From: Bolinopsis microptera
Taxonomy: Eukaryota; Ctenophora; Tentaculata; Lobata; Bolinopsidae
Direction: 5' to 3'
Assembly (NCBI RefSeq): GCF_026151205.1
Contig: NC_087075.1
Span: forward strand, 8,855,303 to 8,919,302
DNA length: 64,000 nucleotides
Below are positions 1-11,106 of this stretch, piece by piece. The notes under the pieces are model-generated. The model was not told the origin of the DNA. It ran no database searches and saw only the letters and a program-made list of their open reading frames with translations. The first letter of the stretch is position 1. Every line of letters begins with the position of its first letter. The position numbers were made by a program, and so were the translations under genes.

Positions 1-29
1 GGAGATCAACAACGCGATATCTTTTCAGA

Positions 30-730
30 ATGCTGGCTAACCTTGAGGAAGTTAAAAGACAGAAGCTGGCATGTATAGTGCTTTTCCTTGACTTCGAAAA
101 GGCATTTGATAGTGTTCATCTCCCATCACTATGTGTCAAACTATCAACTCTCGGTATTCAAGGAAATATTCTTAACGTGCTGAGAAATTTCCTGTTCAAC
201 CGGACGATATGTCTAAAAGTGAACAACTATAAAGGAGAAAAAAGAAATTGTACAATATTTGGATTACCTCAGGGGGCTGTACTATCACCTCTCCTCTTCA
301 TCCTTTACATAGCAAACATGACACACAACACCTGCTACAAATTTGCTGATGACGGTACACTTATGATTTCCTTCGAGAACATCTCCGAATGCCATGAAAA
401 AATGCAGATGGTTTGTGACCACCTCAGCAAGTGGTGCATCAAGAACAAGCTAGTAGTGAACTGTGATACGAATAAAACGGAGGCCATAATCTTGAAAACT
501 GCAGCTTATACCGAAGAACAGAAACCTGCAGAATTATGTATTAATGGGAAAAGCATCAACTACGTCCAAAGCACAAAGGTCCTTGGGGTAATAGTAGATG
601 AAGACCTCAATTTCAAGAAACATGCGTCTCAAAAACTTAAAGAATGCAAAAGAAAGTGGGGATTAATAACAAAATCAACTAACCGCAACTACGGTCTAAA
701 CGTTTACAGCCTCACTCTCCTCCTTAGAGA
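30..730 (+). pseudogene. Jockey-superfamily LINE reverse transcriptase, 5' piece (interrupted copy)
   Basis: This is the middle of a non-LTR retrotransposon reverse transcriptase. The polymerase motifs are visible in order: motif A in LDFEKAFDSVH, motif B in GLPQGAVLSPLLF, and motif C in KFADDGTLM. The left side runs off the window. The right side loses homology near position 728, where the reading frame runs into the 3' end of another LINE on the opposite strand. The missing C-terminal part resumes in the same orientation near 7,620, so this copy was split by a later insertion. Clade assignment (Jockey superfamily in the broad sense) is by motif only. No start codon can be assigned; the ATG at 30 is internal to the domain. 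Confidence 0.85.
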
Positions 731-1901
731 AACAAATTTTTTAGAGAAACAAATTTGAATTTTGATCTTTATTACAGATTAAACATATCATATATAACCA
801 TAAAAGCCGCGCGTCGGCTGATTGCCTCAACTTGGATTGGTAGTAATTTCAGTTTACAGAAGCTGAAGGACGGCAGCTCAAAAGCCCCAGTGAACCATCG
901 GAAAGATCAAGGACTCGAGTGCCAATAGTGGCTTTTTCGAACCCATTTTCGCCGATTTGCTGTGGCCCAGATGAGCCGCGCCCTGCTGCTTAACGGCACA
1001 TAATGGTTTTTGTTTAAATACTTGTTTAAATTTAAGCGATAATTCATTTGGTGGTTTACAGTTTTTGAATCATGTTCATCATTTATTTTTCGTTCAATTA
1101 TCACGTGTTTACAATTCAGTCATACCATGCATAGTCAACATTGTTGAGGCAACCAGCTTCCGCAGTTCAATAATTGGAGACCGAAAAATATAAATTGATC
1201 GAAATTTACAATTCATCGTTATCAAATATAGTCAATAATATTCTTGATTCCATTTAGTACATAATAAGTTGGTTTTATTCTCTTGCAACACTACTGCACA
1301 ACAAAAACTGCGCCTGTCCACCAGCAACAGCGCAGTCATAGGTGTGCAGCCAAAGCTAGGCCACACACCCATGGCCGCGCCGGTTAAACAACTCTATATT
1401 CAATCGTTATATTAGGAAATTTTAGTTAATTCTTTGATCACTCTTCAGTGCCGGTGGGCAGGCGCCCCGCATAGTTGGCTTTCCAAATTTACAGTCTCAA
1501 GAAAGCCGAAACGGTAATCGAGTCCCGGAGCAGAACACACATTTAGAAAATTGAAAAATTAAAATTAAAATTAAAATAACAAATTAGAAATTAAAAATTA
1601 AAAATTACATGACTACGAGAGTCCAGACAGGCGACAAACACACAAACCGGACGAGGAGAGGACCCACTGCTGAATTCGACATATAATAAATTGTTGAAAA
1701 CATAATGATTCCTACACTAATATGATCTTGAGGCATGCCCTGCATGTACTGTGCGAGTACATTGTAAATAATATCTGATAAGATGGGCCAAAAATAGCGG
1801 CACAGCACGCAAAATGCGCGGCGTGACCGCCGAAATTTTATACTTTAGACATTAACATTTCAATCGGCTTTAGCGCTCAGCATATCTTCATTGAGTAGAC
1901 A

Positions 1902-4900
1902 TTAGAATTTCAGTTCGTTGGAATCGAAGTTCAGTTCACACCAATCTATTTCGTCGTACCTGGACTGCATGCCGAGTAACTCCTTTTTTATTGTGGATTT
2001 CACAAGGTTCGTTGATGTAGAGAAGTTGATATTGCTAGCAGTGTTTCTACAATCGTTCCACATTTTTGTCGATTGATATATGAAGGAGGTGGATGGGGTT
2101 GGAGTGATGAATCGATCAGCACGTCTTGATGATCTGTGAAATAGATTTAGGAGTGGGACTGGGGATTCTAATTTATTGATTTTGAACATTTCCAATAAAC
2201 ATGTGTGTTTGAACAAACTGTGTATGGTTAGTAAACCATTTTTCTTAAATAGCGGTTTTGTGTGCTGTTTTTCATAGAAGTCGCTTCCTAATTTTTGCTT
2301 GTCTTTACTTCGTGTTCTAGCACAAGTTCTAAACTTTTCTAAGTACGCCTCTCGGTTACCAAATAGTATTCTAACACATTTCTTCTGAGTGATAAATATT
2401 GGTTCAAGCCTGTTGTTACTAAGGCCACCCCATACTGATATCCCAAATCGCAAGTGTGATTCAAATAGTGTGTAATACAGTTCTTTGTAGAGTTTTTCTG
2501 GAATAATGTGCCGTATTCTACAAATTTTCCCACTTTCACATTTCAGCTTTGTGTTGAGCGACCGTATATGAGCATCCCATTTAAGCTGATCATCAATAAT
2601 AACACCAAGAAACTTCACCTTTTTGACTTGCTTTATCACTACATTGTTTAGAGTAAGTACGTGTTCTTCTTCATTATGTTCTACCTTGCTTTTTCTATTC
2701 GTTGGTTTAAAGTGAATGTAACAGCATTTCTTAATGTTAATATGCAGGAGATTACATTTCATATACAGTTGTACCAGTTTGAGAATTTGGTTTGCTCGTT
2801 CATATAACTTTATCTTACATTCATCCGCGACAAATATATTTGTATCGTCAGCAAATAGAATGAACTTGCCTAGTTCAGTTGCCCTATATAGGTCGTTGAT
2901 ATAAATAATAAATAGTAACGGACCAAGACAAGATCCCTGGGGTACTCCAAAGAGAACTGGAAGCTTGTCAGACTCTTCTCCTAGGACCGAGATGTATTGA
3001 TATCTATTAGAGAGATAACTAGCAATGAGTTTGTTGGCATTGCCTCGAATTCCGTAATTATCTAGCTTACTCAGTAATTTGTCAGCTGAGATGGTATCGA
3101 ATGCTTTGCTTAGATCAATGAATATTCCGAGCACGTGCTGCTTTTTATTAAGGCATGATTCTATATAATTCACTGAGAAATTCAGGGCATGACTAGTAGA
3201 GTGATTTTTACGGAATCCATACTGATTTTCATAGATCATATTTTGTGACTGGAAAAAGCTGTATAGCCTACTATATATAATTTTCTCGAATAACTTACCA
3301 AATACGGCTAAGGTAGAGACTGGTCTATAGTTTTCAAGTAATTCTTCATTTTCTTTCTTGTATATGGGACTGATCCTGCCAATCTTTAAATCGTCCGGGA
3401 ATATTCCCTCCTTCAAACATTCATTGTATAGTACAGATAATAGGGGGGCGATAATTCTGGATGACACTTTTACAACATGTATTGGGATATCAGACGATTT
3501 GCCATTTTTCAATTCTGATATTATTTTACATACTTCATCGATTGTACAATCATGCATGTAAATACTGGTCGTGTTGGATTTTGGTAGGTAGTCATAGATA
3601 CTGGGGATGCCATTAATTACTAGTTCGCCGATTTCATTGTATGCCTCGTTAAGATTAGAAGCTAGGGAGACAAAGTACTTATTAAACTCATTAGCTATTA
3701 CCCTACGATTAGTAATTTTTTCATTATTGATAGTAAATAGAGGTTTGGTTTGTCGTTTTCGTTTACCCCGTATTTGGTTAATTAATTCCCACGTCTTTTT
3801 ACTGTTTCCGTGCAACTCTGCAAATTTTCCACCATAGAACTTAGATTGAGCATTGCGGCGATCTTTTTTGACCTTCCGCCTGCAGTCACTGTATTTTTTA
3901 TACTTGTCACGTTTTGAGCAACATATTGGGCATTGGCATGTCCCCCCTTTATTTTCAATTTCCCCAAATTTACATTTAACTTTTCTGACCTTTACCCATT
4001 TATCGTAAAGTTCGTGCTGATATGAAATTTTGCCCACAAGGTCTGGTGTAATCCATGGGTTGTTCAGTGCTGTTCTTTTAGAGCATTTAGGGGTTTCTAA
4101 CTTACAAGTTCTATCTATACAGTCCTTAAATATGTCGTGAAATGTTGTAAAATTGTCGATAACATTATTATTGAGATCATGTTCCAGAGTCTGTAAAAAA
4201 GCTTTTACATTCGGTTTGTTGTAATCATAATACTGTTTGTATTTCAGGTCAATTCTGCTAGAGTCCAAGTTTCTATCAAAGATTTGGAAGATGGGTGAGT
4301 GGTGTGATATACGGTCAGTCAGTATTCCAGAAGCTACTATACTCTCTACATCGTTAGTTATTATGTTATCAATACAGGATGCTTTGCAGCCTGGTTTCTC
4401 ATGTGTTGCTAACGAAATTAGGGGGAAAAATCCTTTACTTAATAGTATTTCTTCATAGCGTTGTACGATTGTGCTATTCTTATCGTGTAAATCAATGTTA
4501 AAATCACCCGCTAGGTAACTACACTTGGGGAGACTGTCAAGGATGTCAGAGAGTTCAGATAGTGCAACATTGACATTACCACTTGGAGGACGGTACATTA
4601 CACCAACTGTTACTGGGGAAGTTTTACTACTTACGGCCACAAAAAGAGTTTCTAAATGTTCAGTGATATGGGATACATTGCCGTTTACTCTGGCACTAAG
4701 AGTGTCACAAACATAGAGAGCCACTCCAGTGCCCTTTTTTTTATCTGGTATTGTGTTTTGGTAGAAACTGTTGTATCCAGTTAATTGATACAAACTGCTG
4801 GATTCAGGACCTTCATTTGTTTCCGCTAAGGCTATGATCGAGAATTTCTTGGTGAGCCTATGGGATTCAATAGCAAAAGTGTCGAAATTTGACTTATTGC

Positions 4901-5270
4901 CGTCGATGTTTTGGAAGAGAAGCGATGAAAATTCATTCATTTGATTATCTAGTGCTTTGTTGAATTCCTTGACATTGTACGATACGCAGTTATTTAGTAT
5001 TTGATCTACTTTTATGATAGTGTCATCCACTTCACTACTTTCAATATCACTTAAATTAGTGCATGCAAGTCGAAATGGATTGTAACGAATAACTGCTAAA
5101 TGTACGCACTTGGGACAGTAAAAATCGTCAGATAATGTGTCATTGTTAATGGATATGGTATAGCACTTATGGTGCATTGGGCAGTCGCATTCACAGCATT
5201 CAACAATGAATTGTCCTACGTTAATGAACTTCGCACAGACTAGACATACCTCTTTACTCAGGGGAGTCAG
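1902..5270 (-). CDS. LINE ORF2 protein: PHD finger + endonuclease + reverse transcriptase
   Basis: This is the enzyme ORF of the element. From the first AUG (5,177) it has 1,091 codons. The frame is open further upstream and reads a complete PHD finger that the AUG would cut: CLVC, CCEC, HHKC and CPKC. I therefore place the functional start near 5,270, overlapping the ORF1 stop. An APE-type endonuclease follows (QNIDG, LAETNE, LAGDFNIDL, SHHSPIF). The reverse transcriptase shows YRPVSTL, motif A IDLSKAFDT, motif B GVPQGSCLGPLLF and motif C FADDTNIF. The C-terminal part contains a cysteine/histidine-rich stretch but no clear RNase H. This fits the CR1/L2 group. The frame is intact to the stop at 1,902. 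Confidence 0.88.
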   Translation of the reverse strand: MTPLSKEVCLVCAKFINVGQFIVECCECDCPMHHKCYTISINNDTLSDDFYCPKCVHLAVIRYNPFRLACTNLSDIESSEVDDTIIKVDQILNNCVSYNVKEFNKALDNQMNEFSSLLFQNIDGNKSNFDTFAIESHRLTKKFSIIALAETNEGPESSSLYQLTGYNSFYQNTIPDKKKGTGVALYVCDTLSARVNGNVSHITEHLETLFVAVSSKTSPVTVGVMYRPPSGNVNVALSELSDILDSLPKCSYLAGDFNIDLHDKNSTIVQRYEEILLSKGFFPLISLATHEKPGCKASCIDNIITNDVESIVASGILTDRISHHSPIFQIFDRNLDSSRIDLKYKQYYDYNKPNVKAFLQTLEHDLNNNVIDNFTTFHDIFKDCIDRTCKLETPKCSKRTALNNPWITPDLVGKISYQHELYDKWVKVRKVKCKFGEIENKGGTCQCPICCSKRDKYKKYSDCRRKVKKDRRNAQSKFYGGKFAELHGNSKKTWELINQIRGKRKRQTKPLFTINNEKITNRRVIANEFNKYFVSLASNLNEAYNEIGELVINGIPSIYDYLPKSNTTSIYMHDCTIDEVCKIISELKNGKSSDIPIHVVKVSSRIIAPLLSVLYNECLKEGIFPDDLKIGRISPIYKKENEELLENYRPVSTLAVFGKLFEKIIYSRLYSFFQSQNMIYENQYGFRKNHSTSHALNFSVNYIESCLNKKQHVLGIFIDLSKAFDTISADKLLSKLDNYGIRGNANKLIASYLSNRYQYISVLGEESDKLPVLFGVPQGSCLGPLLFIIYINDLYRATELGKFILFADDTNIFVADECKIKLYERANQILKLVQLYMKCNLLHINIKKCCYIHFKPTNRKSKVEHNEEEHVLTLNNVVIKQVKKVKFLGVIIDDQLKWDAHIRSLNTKLKCESGKICRIRHIIPEKLYKELYYTLFESHLRFGISVWGGLSNNRLEPIFITQKKCVRILFGNREAYLEKFRTCARTRSKDKQKLGSDFYEKQHTKPLFKKNGLLTIHSLFKHTCLLEMFKINKLESPVPLLNLFHRSSRRADRFITPTPSTSFIYQSTKMWNDCRNTASNINFSTSTNLVKSTIKKELLGMQSRYDEIDWCELNFDSNELKF

Positions 5271-7504
5271 AATGGCTGGTAACCATCCTGGTGTCGAGAC
5301 TCAGCAGCAGTAGTAGAACCCGTCCCACTCAACACGTTCCGATATGAGCGTCCATCAACCTCGTCTGTTCTCCCTTTCCTTCTATCAACTCCTCCATTCA
5401 TTCTAAGAAGCACTGTGTTACGAATCAAAGTGCCTAGTTTAGCTGTACCCCTCCAGTTAAGGTGGAGATAATCTGGTCGCTGGTCTCGGCCGATGTTTCT
5501 GGAGAACTGTTGGCTAAGAAGCCCAGCATCATCACAGAACCCACCGAACCCATCGACGTAAGTCACACCAAAATTTGAAGGGATCAGCTCTGTCAGAATA
5601 AGGCGGTTAAAGCAAACAACTTTTCTATTCAGTTCAGCAAGCTTTGTAGGCAGGGCTGGACAAACATATACATGTGCTTTAGGATTAATAGCATGAATTT
5701 TCTCAATCTTTTTAATAAAGGGAATAAATACATTTCGTTTAATATCAGCTGTATTCTTGATCTCAGGTTTTTTAAGATCATTAATCGCACACATCAAAAC
5801 AACGTTACGATAACCACATGTGACATATGGGTCAATCTGGTCAACCACTGGTGCAAAATATTGCCTCCCAGGGAACCATTGTCCAAACGATTTCCTGGCA
5901 TCTGACCCAAACTTAAGCCCCCCTGTATGACTGTCTCCTATGATGCACGTAGAGTTCTTGTTCCTGAAGCTAACTGAACGAAAAGTTAGGCTGTATCTGA
6001 CCCCACCAGTTATTGCCCCATCCATGATACAGTGGCTGTAATACTCTTGGCTACTTCGTGTCATGCGATACATGGATCTTGGAACACATGGGTGGTCAAG
6101 GACTATATCATCCGTCTTCTTGTCAAAGAATTTGATGTTGCACTGGCCTCCGATGGACACAGTGAAAATTTCGGATTCGGGGTGGATGGTGGCTTCATCA
6201 TCCGAATGTTTTGGTAGGGAGCCATCCTCTTTGAAGCGGTTGATCAGCAGACTATTGATCTTCGGTTTCTCACCACTACAGAATGCCCCATTGATTTTGT
6301 CCATCAGTTTGGAGAAGCTGGTTGACTCTAGCTGACCATTGGGTGACTTGGAGCCATTATACTTGTATGGTTCTCCCAGAGAATACACAGCACGAGCTCC
6401 TTCCACAACAAAATCCTCGTCAAGTGATTGACAGGCAAGGAGGAGAAGATCCTGCTCTTCTGTGGTGATAAACTCTTCTATAGCGCCTACAACTGGTTCT
6501 TCTCTTGATTTGAGATGCTCATTAGCTGTTAGGTCTGGGCCAGGGGCAAGTGAAGAATTGGTAAGTTGGGCATTTAAATGGTCAGAAGAAGCCAAAGAAT
6601 TTTGCTCAAGAGTGTTCAAAGACTGTCTGATGGCTGTTAGCTCCTGATTCGTCTCCAGAGACTGCTTGGAATTTAGCTCATGGAGATTCTTCTCTATTTT
6701 TTCCATGAGATCTTTGGTCTTGGATGAAGATTGAGCACTTACTTGAGGAATAGAAAAGTCCTGCAGTTGCTTGTTCAACACTCTAATCTGTTCTGTTAGG
6801 CCACTATCAGTCTCAGAAACCTTTCCGAGTCCGGAGTCAACTGAAGTTTTCAGCTGCTTCAGATCTCCTTCCATAATTTCAACCCATGCTGGAGCAGTTT
6901 TCTTGTCACTAACCAGTAGGTGCTTGATATGGAGGTCAAGGTTCTGGATGGCGGCAATGCTGTCGTTTAGACTGTCAAAGTCAACTTTGCCAAGCTTTTC
7001 ACCAAAAGCTGTGATGGTATTAAGCTTCTCTGTAGCAATAGCTGTCTCACACTGACTGTTAGATTTTTGAAGTGTCAGAGTGTTCCTACACACATAACAC
7101 ACATCTGCAGCAGTTTCGAGTGTGGGAATTGGTAAAACCAAACAAAAGGGGCAGTGCCAATTGGTCATGCTGTTGACGTTTTTCTGATTGAGTCCGTTCA
7201 TAGTTAGACAGTCTATGTGCCAATATTGCTTGCACTTTACACAGTCAATCTTCCATGACGATATTGACTTATTGCATGGACATTTTGTCTTGTCCCTGTG
7301 TGAACTGTCAATCTTTGGGAGTGTTACATCACTGTCTACAACAATAGGCTCACAAGATCCATCTTTTCCCTTCACCTCTAGTCCTGGAGTGTTGTTCTTG
7401 AACCGGGACTTTGCCTTTTTGTCCGCAGGGGAAAGAATTCGTGACATGTTGTTATTAGATGAGGCTCTCTTGTTACTCTTGTTGTTGTCACCCATACTCA
7501 GCAA
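5267..7504 (-). CDS. LINE ORF1 protein: PHD-like finger + coiled coil + AlkB-type dioxygenase + SGNH esterase
   Basis: This 745-residue protein has four recognisable parts. Residues about 73-121 form a PHD-like zinc finger (CPC...CVKC...HIDC...CPFC). Residues about 155-310 are polar and heptad-like, a probable coiled coil for self-association. Residues about 338-511 match the AlkB family of 2-oxoglutarate/Fe(II) dioxygenases: the iron-binding HSD (H433, D435) in LPKHSDDE, a FTVSIG strand, a distal histidine (H491) in YYSHCIMDG, and the closing RYSLTFR with the 2OG-binding arginines. Residues about 519-700 match SGNH/GDSL esterases, with GDSH (S525), INDL, and DYLH (H681). Esterase and PHD modules are known in CR1/L2-type ORF1 proteins; an AlkB domain between them is unusual. 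All AlkB and esterase key residues seen are intact, so activity is plausible but inferred. The ORF ends two bases inside the ORF2 frame. Confidence 0.85.
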   Translation of the reverse strand: MLSMGDNNKSNKRASSNNNMSRILSPADKKAKSRFKNNTPGLEVKGKDGSCEPIVVDSDVTLPKIDSSHRDKTKCPCNKSISSWKIDCVKCKQYWHIDCLTMNGLNQKNVNSMTNWHCPFCLVLPIPTLETAADVCYVCRNTLTLQKSNSQCETAIATEKLNTITAFGEKLGKVDFDSLNDSIAAIQNLDLHIKHLLVSDKKTAPAWVEIMEGDLKQLKTSVDSGLGKVSETDSGLTEQIRVLNKQLQDFSIPQVSAQSSSKTKDLMEKIEKNLHELNSKQSLETNQELTAIRQSLNTLEQNSLASSDHLNAQLTNSSLAPGPDLTANEHLKSREEPVVGAIEEFITTEEQDLLLLACQSLDEDFVVEGARAVYSLGEPYKYNGSKSPNGQLESTSFSKLMDKINGAFCSGEKPKINSLLINRFKEDGSLPKHSDDEATIHPESEIFTVSIGGQCNIKFFDKKTDDIVLDHPCVPRSMYRMTRSSQEYYSHCIMDGAITGGVRYSLTFRSVSFRNKNSTCIIGDSHTGGLKFGSDARKSFGQWFPGRQYFAPVVDQIDPYVTCGYRNVVLMCAINDLKKPEIKNTADIKRNVFIPFIKKIEKIHAINPKAHVYVCPALPTKLAELNRKVVCFNRLILTELIPSNFGVTYVDGFGGFCDDAGLLSQQFSRNIGRDQRPDYLHLNWRGTAKLGTLIRNTVLLRMNGGVDRRKGRTDEVDGRSYRNVLSGTGSTTAAESRHQDGYQPF

Positions 7505-7620
7505 ACGTTAAAACAAACAGCCAGCAAAAGTCAAAACAATCAGCTGTTAAGGCAACGTGTAAACTTACGGCACCCCTTTGAGGGAATTACGACATACTTT
7601 CCCTGAACTCAAATTATTTG

Positions 7621-8534
7621 TTATATAGCAGCGCTGAAAGTATTAAAGACAATGGTCCTCACTAAACTGTTCTACGCAGCACCTATTTGGCTTCACAAGT
7701 GTCTCAATCAATTTAAAAGCTTCTGGAATAAAATAATTCTAAAAATATCTGGATCAGTCCTGAATCCACATAGGGAATTAACCGAACTTGCTCTCCACCT
7801 CCCACCACTGGATGTGCAACTTGAAGCTCTTTCGGTTAAATTCATGTGCAAAGTACTCACACAAGGTGACAATCTCTCAGCTACACTCTACCAAGTTGAC
7901 GAAAGCAGAATACCAAGCTTTCATGTCTTAACAATGTCACTGAAAAAGTACTTCCTTTGGAAAGAAAATAAGTCACACGGAACCAGAATGATAGACCTAA
8001 CGCAGCAACATTTCAAGGATCTGGCCTATTACACTCAGGCAGACATAATGAGCTACAAAAATAAGATCTGGATTGACAGCATCGAAACAAATCTGCAATG
8101 CAAAACTGTCAGTAAAAACAAGGAGACCAAGATACTCGGTGTGATCACAAAGATCAAAAACAGTGGGCTGCTCCTAAACAAAAAAAAACTTTTTATTCGG
8201 GCACAACACGAGTAAAAATCTGGACAGCCGAATAATGGACTACATTCACGGCAGCTCACCACTCTTTGCGAATATCCAAAAGATCATGGGTGGTGACAGT
8301 GGTGAGGCCTGTCGTTTCTGCAACAGCTTCAATGATTCTCCTGTACACCAGCTCCTATTGTGTCTGGAGGTGCAAGACACCAGTTACCTGCAACTAAAAG
8401 AAGAGCTGGGTGGGGCTGACTCACATTCCTATCTAGATGAAGTGTTAACAAAAAGCAGCACACAAAAAGCATTCATTAGAAGAGTCGAATTTCTTTGGGG
8501 ACAAAATGATGCTCTCCAGGATTTATCCAACTAA
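7621..8534 (+). pseudogene. Jockey-superfamily LINE reverse transcriptase, 3' piece (interrupted copy)
   Basis: This continues the element that breaks off near 728. It reads through the C-terminal part of ORF2, starting with AALKVLKTMVLTKLFYAAPI. It ends with a cysteine-histidine cluster (CRFCNSF...HQLLLC) common at the C-terminus of such elements. A frameshift in the A-run at about 8,180-8,190 separates two open stretches (to 8,215, then from 8,235). The stop is at 8,532-8,534. The rest of the 3' UTR probably reaches about 9,030. Inside it, 8,831-8,940 encodes a short WELPRNTKTDLKRHL segment typical of another LINE ORF2 C-terminus, so a second LINE fragment may be mixed in. Confidence 0.78.
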
Positions 8535-11100
8535 ACTAGAAAGATCATAAAATAAAGACTCTGCAAACATCTCAGAGAAATAATACCACCGTAAAGAATA
8601 AAGAGGGAGGATCCTGGACCCCGAAATCCACCACTTTTCTGTACTTTCAGAGGTACCAATGTGGCAGGAAACCAGGGCTCATGCTGCCGCTGAGCTAAAG
8701 CAGTAGAGGGGATGGTGGCTTCTCTAGGATCTAACACGTCCTGAAGCAGACCAACACTATGTCCCAACGCACTGGTGTTGGGATGTCTGCCCCCGGTGCC
8801 TGCTTGGGTCAATAAAGCAGTCAAGCATCATGTATGTTAAGTTGAGCATTCTCAGCCAACAGATGTGGGAACTCCCACGAAACACCAAAACAGATCTAAA
8901 GAGACACTTAACAACATTGGAAAAATATACTGCAAGCTGAGGTCACTAAGCATCTATGGAAATGTTCATTGGATAGTGAAACAACAGTCTAGCTTAGTCT
9001 CTTTACTCCCCATATTATTATTATTTTTTTTTTAATCTACCTTCCTATACTTTCAACATCATATCACACTTCCCCCACACACCTTCTCACACATTAATGA
9101 CCATATCAGACCTGTATCTAATGTATCTGGAATTTGACGTATTGAAATACCAATTATGACTCTATATCCACAGTTATTCACCATGGATTTGTTTGTTATT
9201 AAATAGTTTTTCATAAATTTTTGGATTTAGATTAATTCGATGTAATGGGTCCAAGTTACTGCGGACATAGTTCACTATGTGTTTACCGTGTTTGGGTGCC
9301 CATCATATTTTACAGATGGGGGCGATATTTTGAACGATTCTATTTAAATATATTCATCTATTGCTGTACTCTGTAAAATTTGAAAAGTATTTAATAAAAA
9401 AAACCCTTCAATGCTACCACTTCAATGATATTTTACATTTTTCTTCTGCCTCTCATCAAATAGCCTTATTGAAAGGAGCTTGAATGTGTTATTTGTAACG
9501 GAGTTTTATATAAACAGGAAACGATGTAACAGATTCAATATATTTTAATGTTGCCATGGGATGGCAAGTCCCCATACATCGTAGTCCGATAGTTTGACTG
9601 CTTCCTAATATACTCCTTCATACATTATATCTAAAAATGCCTGATGCAATGGGTTCCATAAATTGGAACTATCGGAGGTAGCTTAGAAACCAAGACTGTT
9701 TTCAGAATATGATATTCCACATAACTTACTAGTTACTTTACAACAATGAAACACAGGGAACAATCGAACCTTCATAGCTTAATTCATATTTTGAGTCGAA
9801 GCTTAGCAAATATTTCCGCTTTAAATACAGACACAGACAAGAAGACCATTTCAATAGATAATGCAAACAATAATGTACACTAATAAATTCAGTACAGTAA
9901 TGATTAAGCTGCTTAACCATTAACTGTGTGGCAATGCCATTATGGAAAATTAAAAATTAATTTCTTTTACTTCACTAATCACTTCTTATCTTCAAATTTA
10001 ATTTAAAAATATGAAATAAAAATGTTGAGGTCATGATGTTGTCTGCTGTCGCTGTTTTGTGTTTTTGCCTCGCGCACACACATTATGATACTTTCTTAAT
10101 TACTTTTGGTTACTACTACAAGCTTTTTATGCTAAGTTGAGAGTGGACGTTGTCCATCAAAATGCAGCATTAAAGAAAGCATAAAGCTAAGTTATTTACT
10201 TTTTGACGGATGTTACTCGTCTAAATTTCTTCGAAATAGCGCGCGCCGCTTTCTTCTCCAAATGTTGGCCCGATGCAAGTGCTACGAAGTAGCGCGCGCC
10301 GGACTAGTTCATCAACAATGGAAAAATGTACTTTAAGGTTAAATATTTTAAAATTAACCATCGATGCAGTCTGATTTTGATATTAAGTATTACCGAGCGT
10401 GCTAAATCACTCCACATAGCCATGTGTATACGCGTACTGCGCGACGCGCTTGTTTCACAAGTAGAATATCTTTTTATCACGTTGTGACCCCCACGGTCGT
10501 TTCACTATGGTGGAACGTAGAGTTTCTACGATACAGGGGGGCCGCGGACTCGTGCGCGGCGGGTCATACAACATATGACAAAAATATCTTCGAAGATCCT
10601 TTGCCGCCTTCGGCGGTCGCGCGCTACTGCAAGCGAGAGGGCTCTGGTTAGAGCAACTAAATCACATTATATGACACATTGACACTTACTATACCTAGCT
10701 TTCTGGTTTATTGCTCGCTTCGATCCGCTCACGTATGATATATAAGATCAGGAGTACATATTATATATATATATCTCCTAATATTCAGGTTAAGCCTGAA
10801 AAGAACGCCGCGCAGCGCGCACAGGGACTGGTGTGCCAGGTAACTTTATTGCTAAAAAACAATTAGTTGAAAAAGTTACGTGACAATCCAGTGTATAAAA
10901 GTAATTAATCATCATCGAATTATTACATGTTACAAAAACGCAATTGAATTCATAATTTTTGTTAATTGTCTGTTGTCACAGCTTAAAAATTCAAAAGTTA
11001 AAAATTAACAGCCGTTTTTTTGTTGCGAGCTATTTGTACTTTCTCAATTTTTATATTTTACTTGGCGGCGCGCGTCAATTCTTATGCGCGATATTTAATT
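8535..11100. other. Non-genic, repeat-rich stretch
   Basis: I see no supported gene here. The left part is the presumed 3' UTR and tail of the Jockey-type LINE. At 10,195-10,315 lies a dispersed repeat containing GTTACTCGTCTAAATTTCTT and two GCGCGCGCC blocks. It recurs inverted at about 43,130-43,275. Confidence 0.5.
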
Positions 11101-11106
11101 AATATT

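Larger units (their letters stand above)
745..7620 (-). mobile_element. Two-ORF CR1/L2-like LINE with PHD, AlkB and SGNH domains, inserted in another LINE
   Basis: A near full-length non-LTR element reads on the minus strand: 5' UTR of about 100 bp, ORF1 (7,504-5,267), ORF2 (5,270-1,902), then about 1.1 kb of 3' untranslated sequence. The last 3' stretch contains AATAAAG near 765-775 on the minus strand. A partial copy of the same 3' end lies at 12,421-12,508. The host LINE's reading frame breaks at about 728 and resumes at about 7,620, which brackets the insertion. Both ORFs are open throughout, so the copy is young or conserved. I could not identify a clean target-site duplication. The ends are therefore approximate. 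Confidence 0.8.

Noticed and set aside
3358-3837. Plus-strand frames within 2-7.5 kb
   Set aside because: They are antisense shadows of the intact LINE ORF1 and ORF2.
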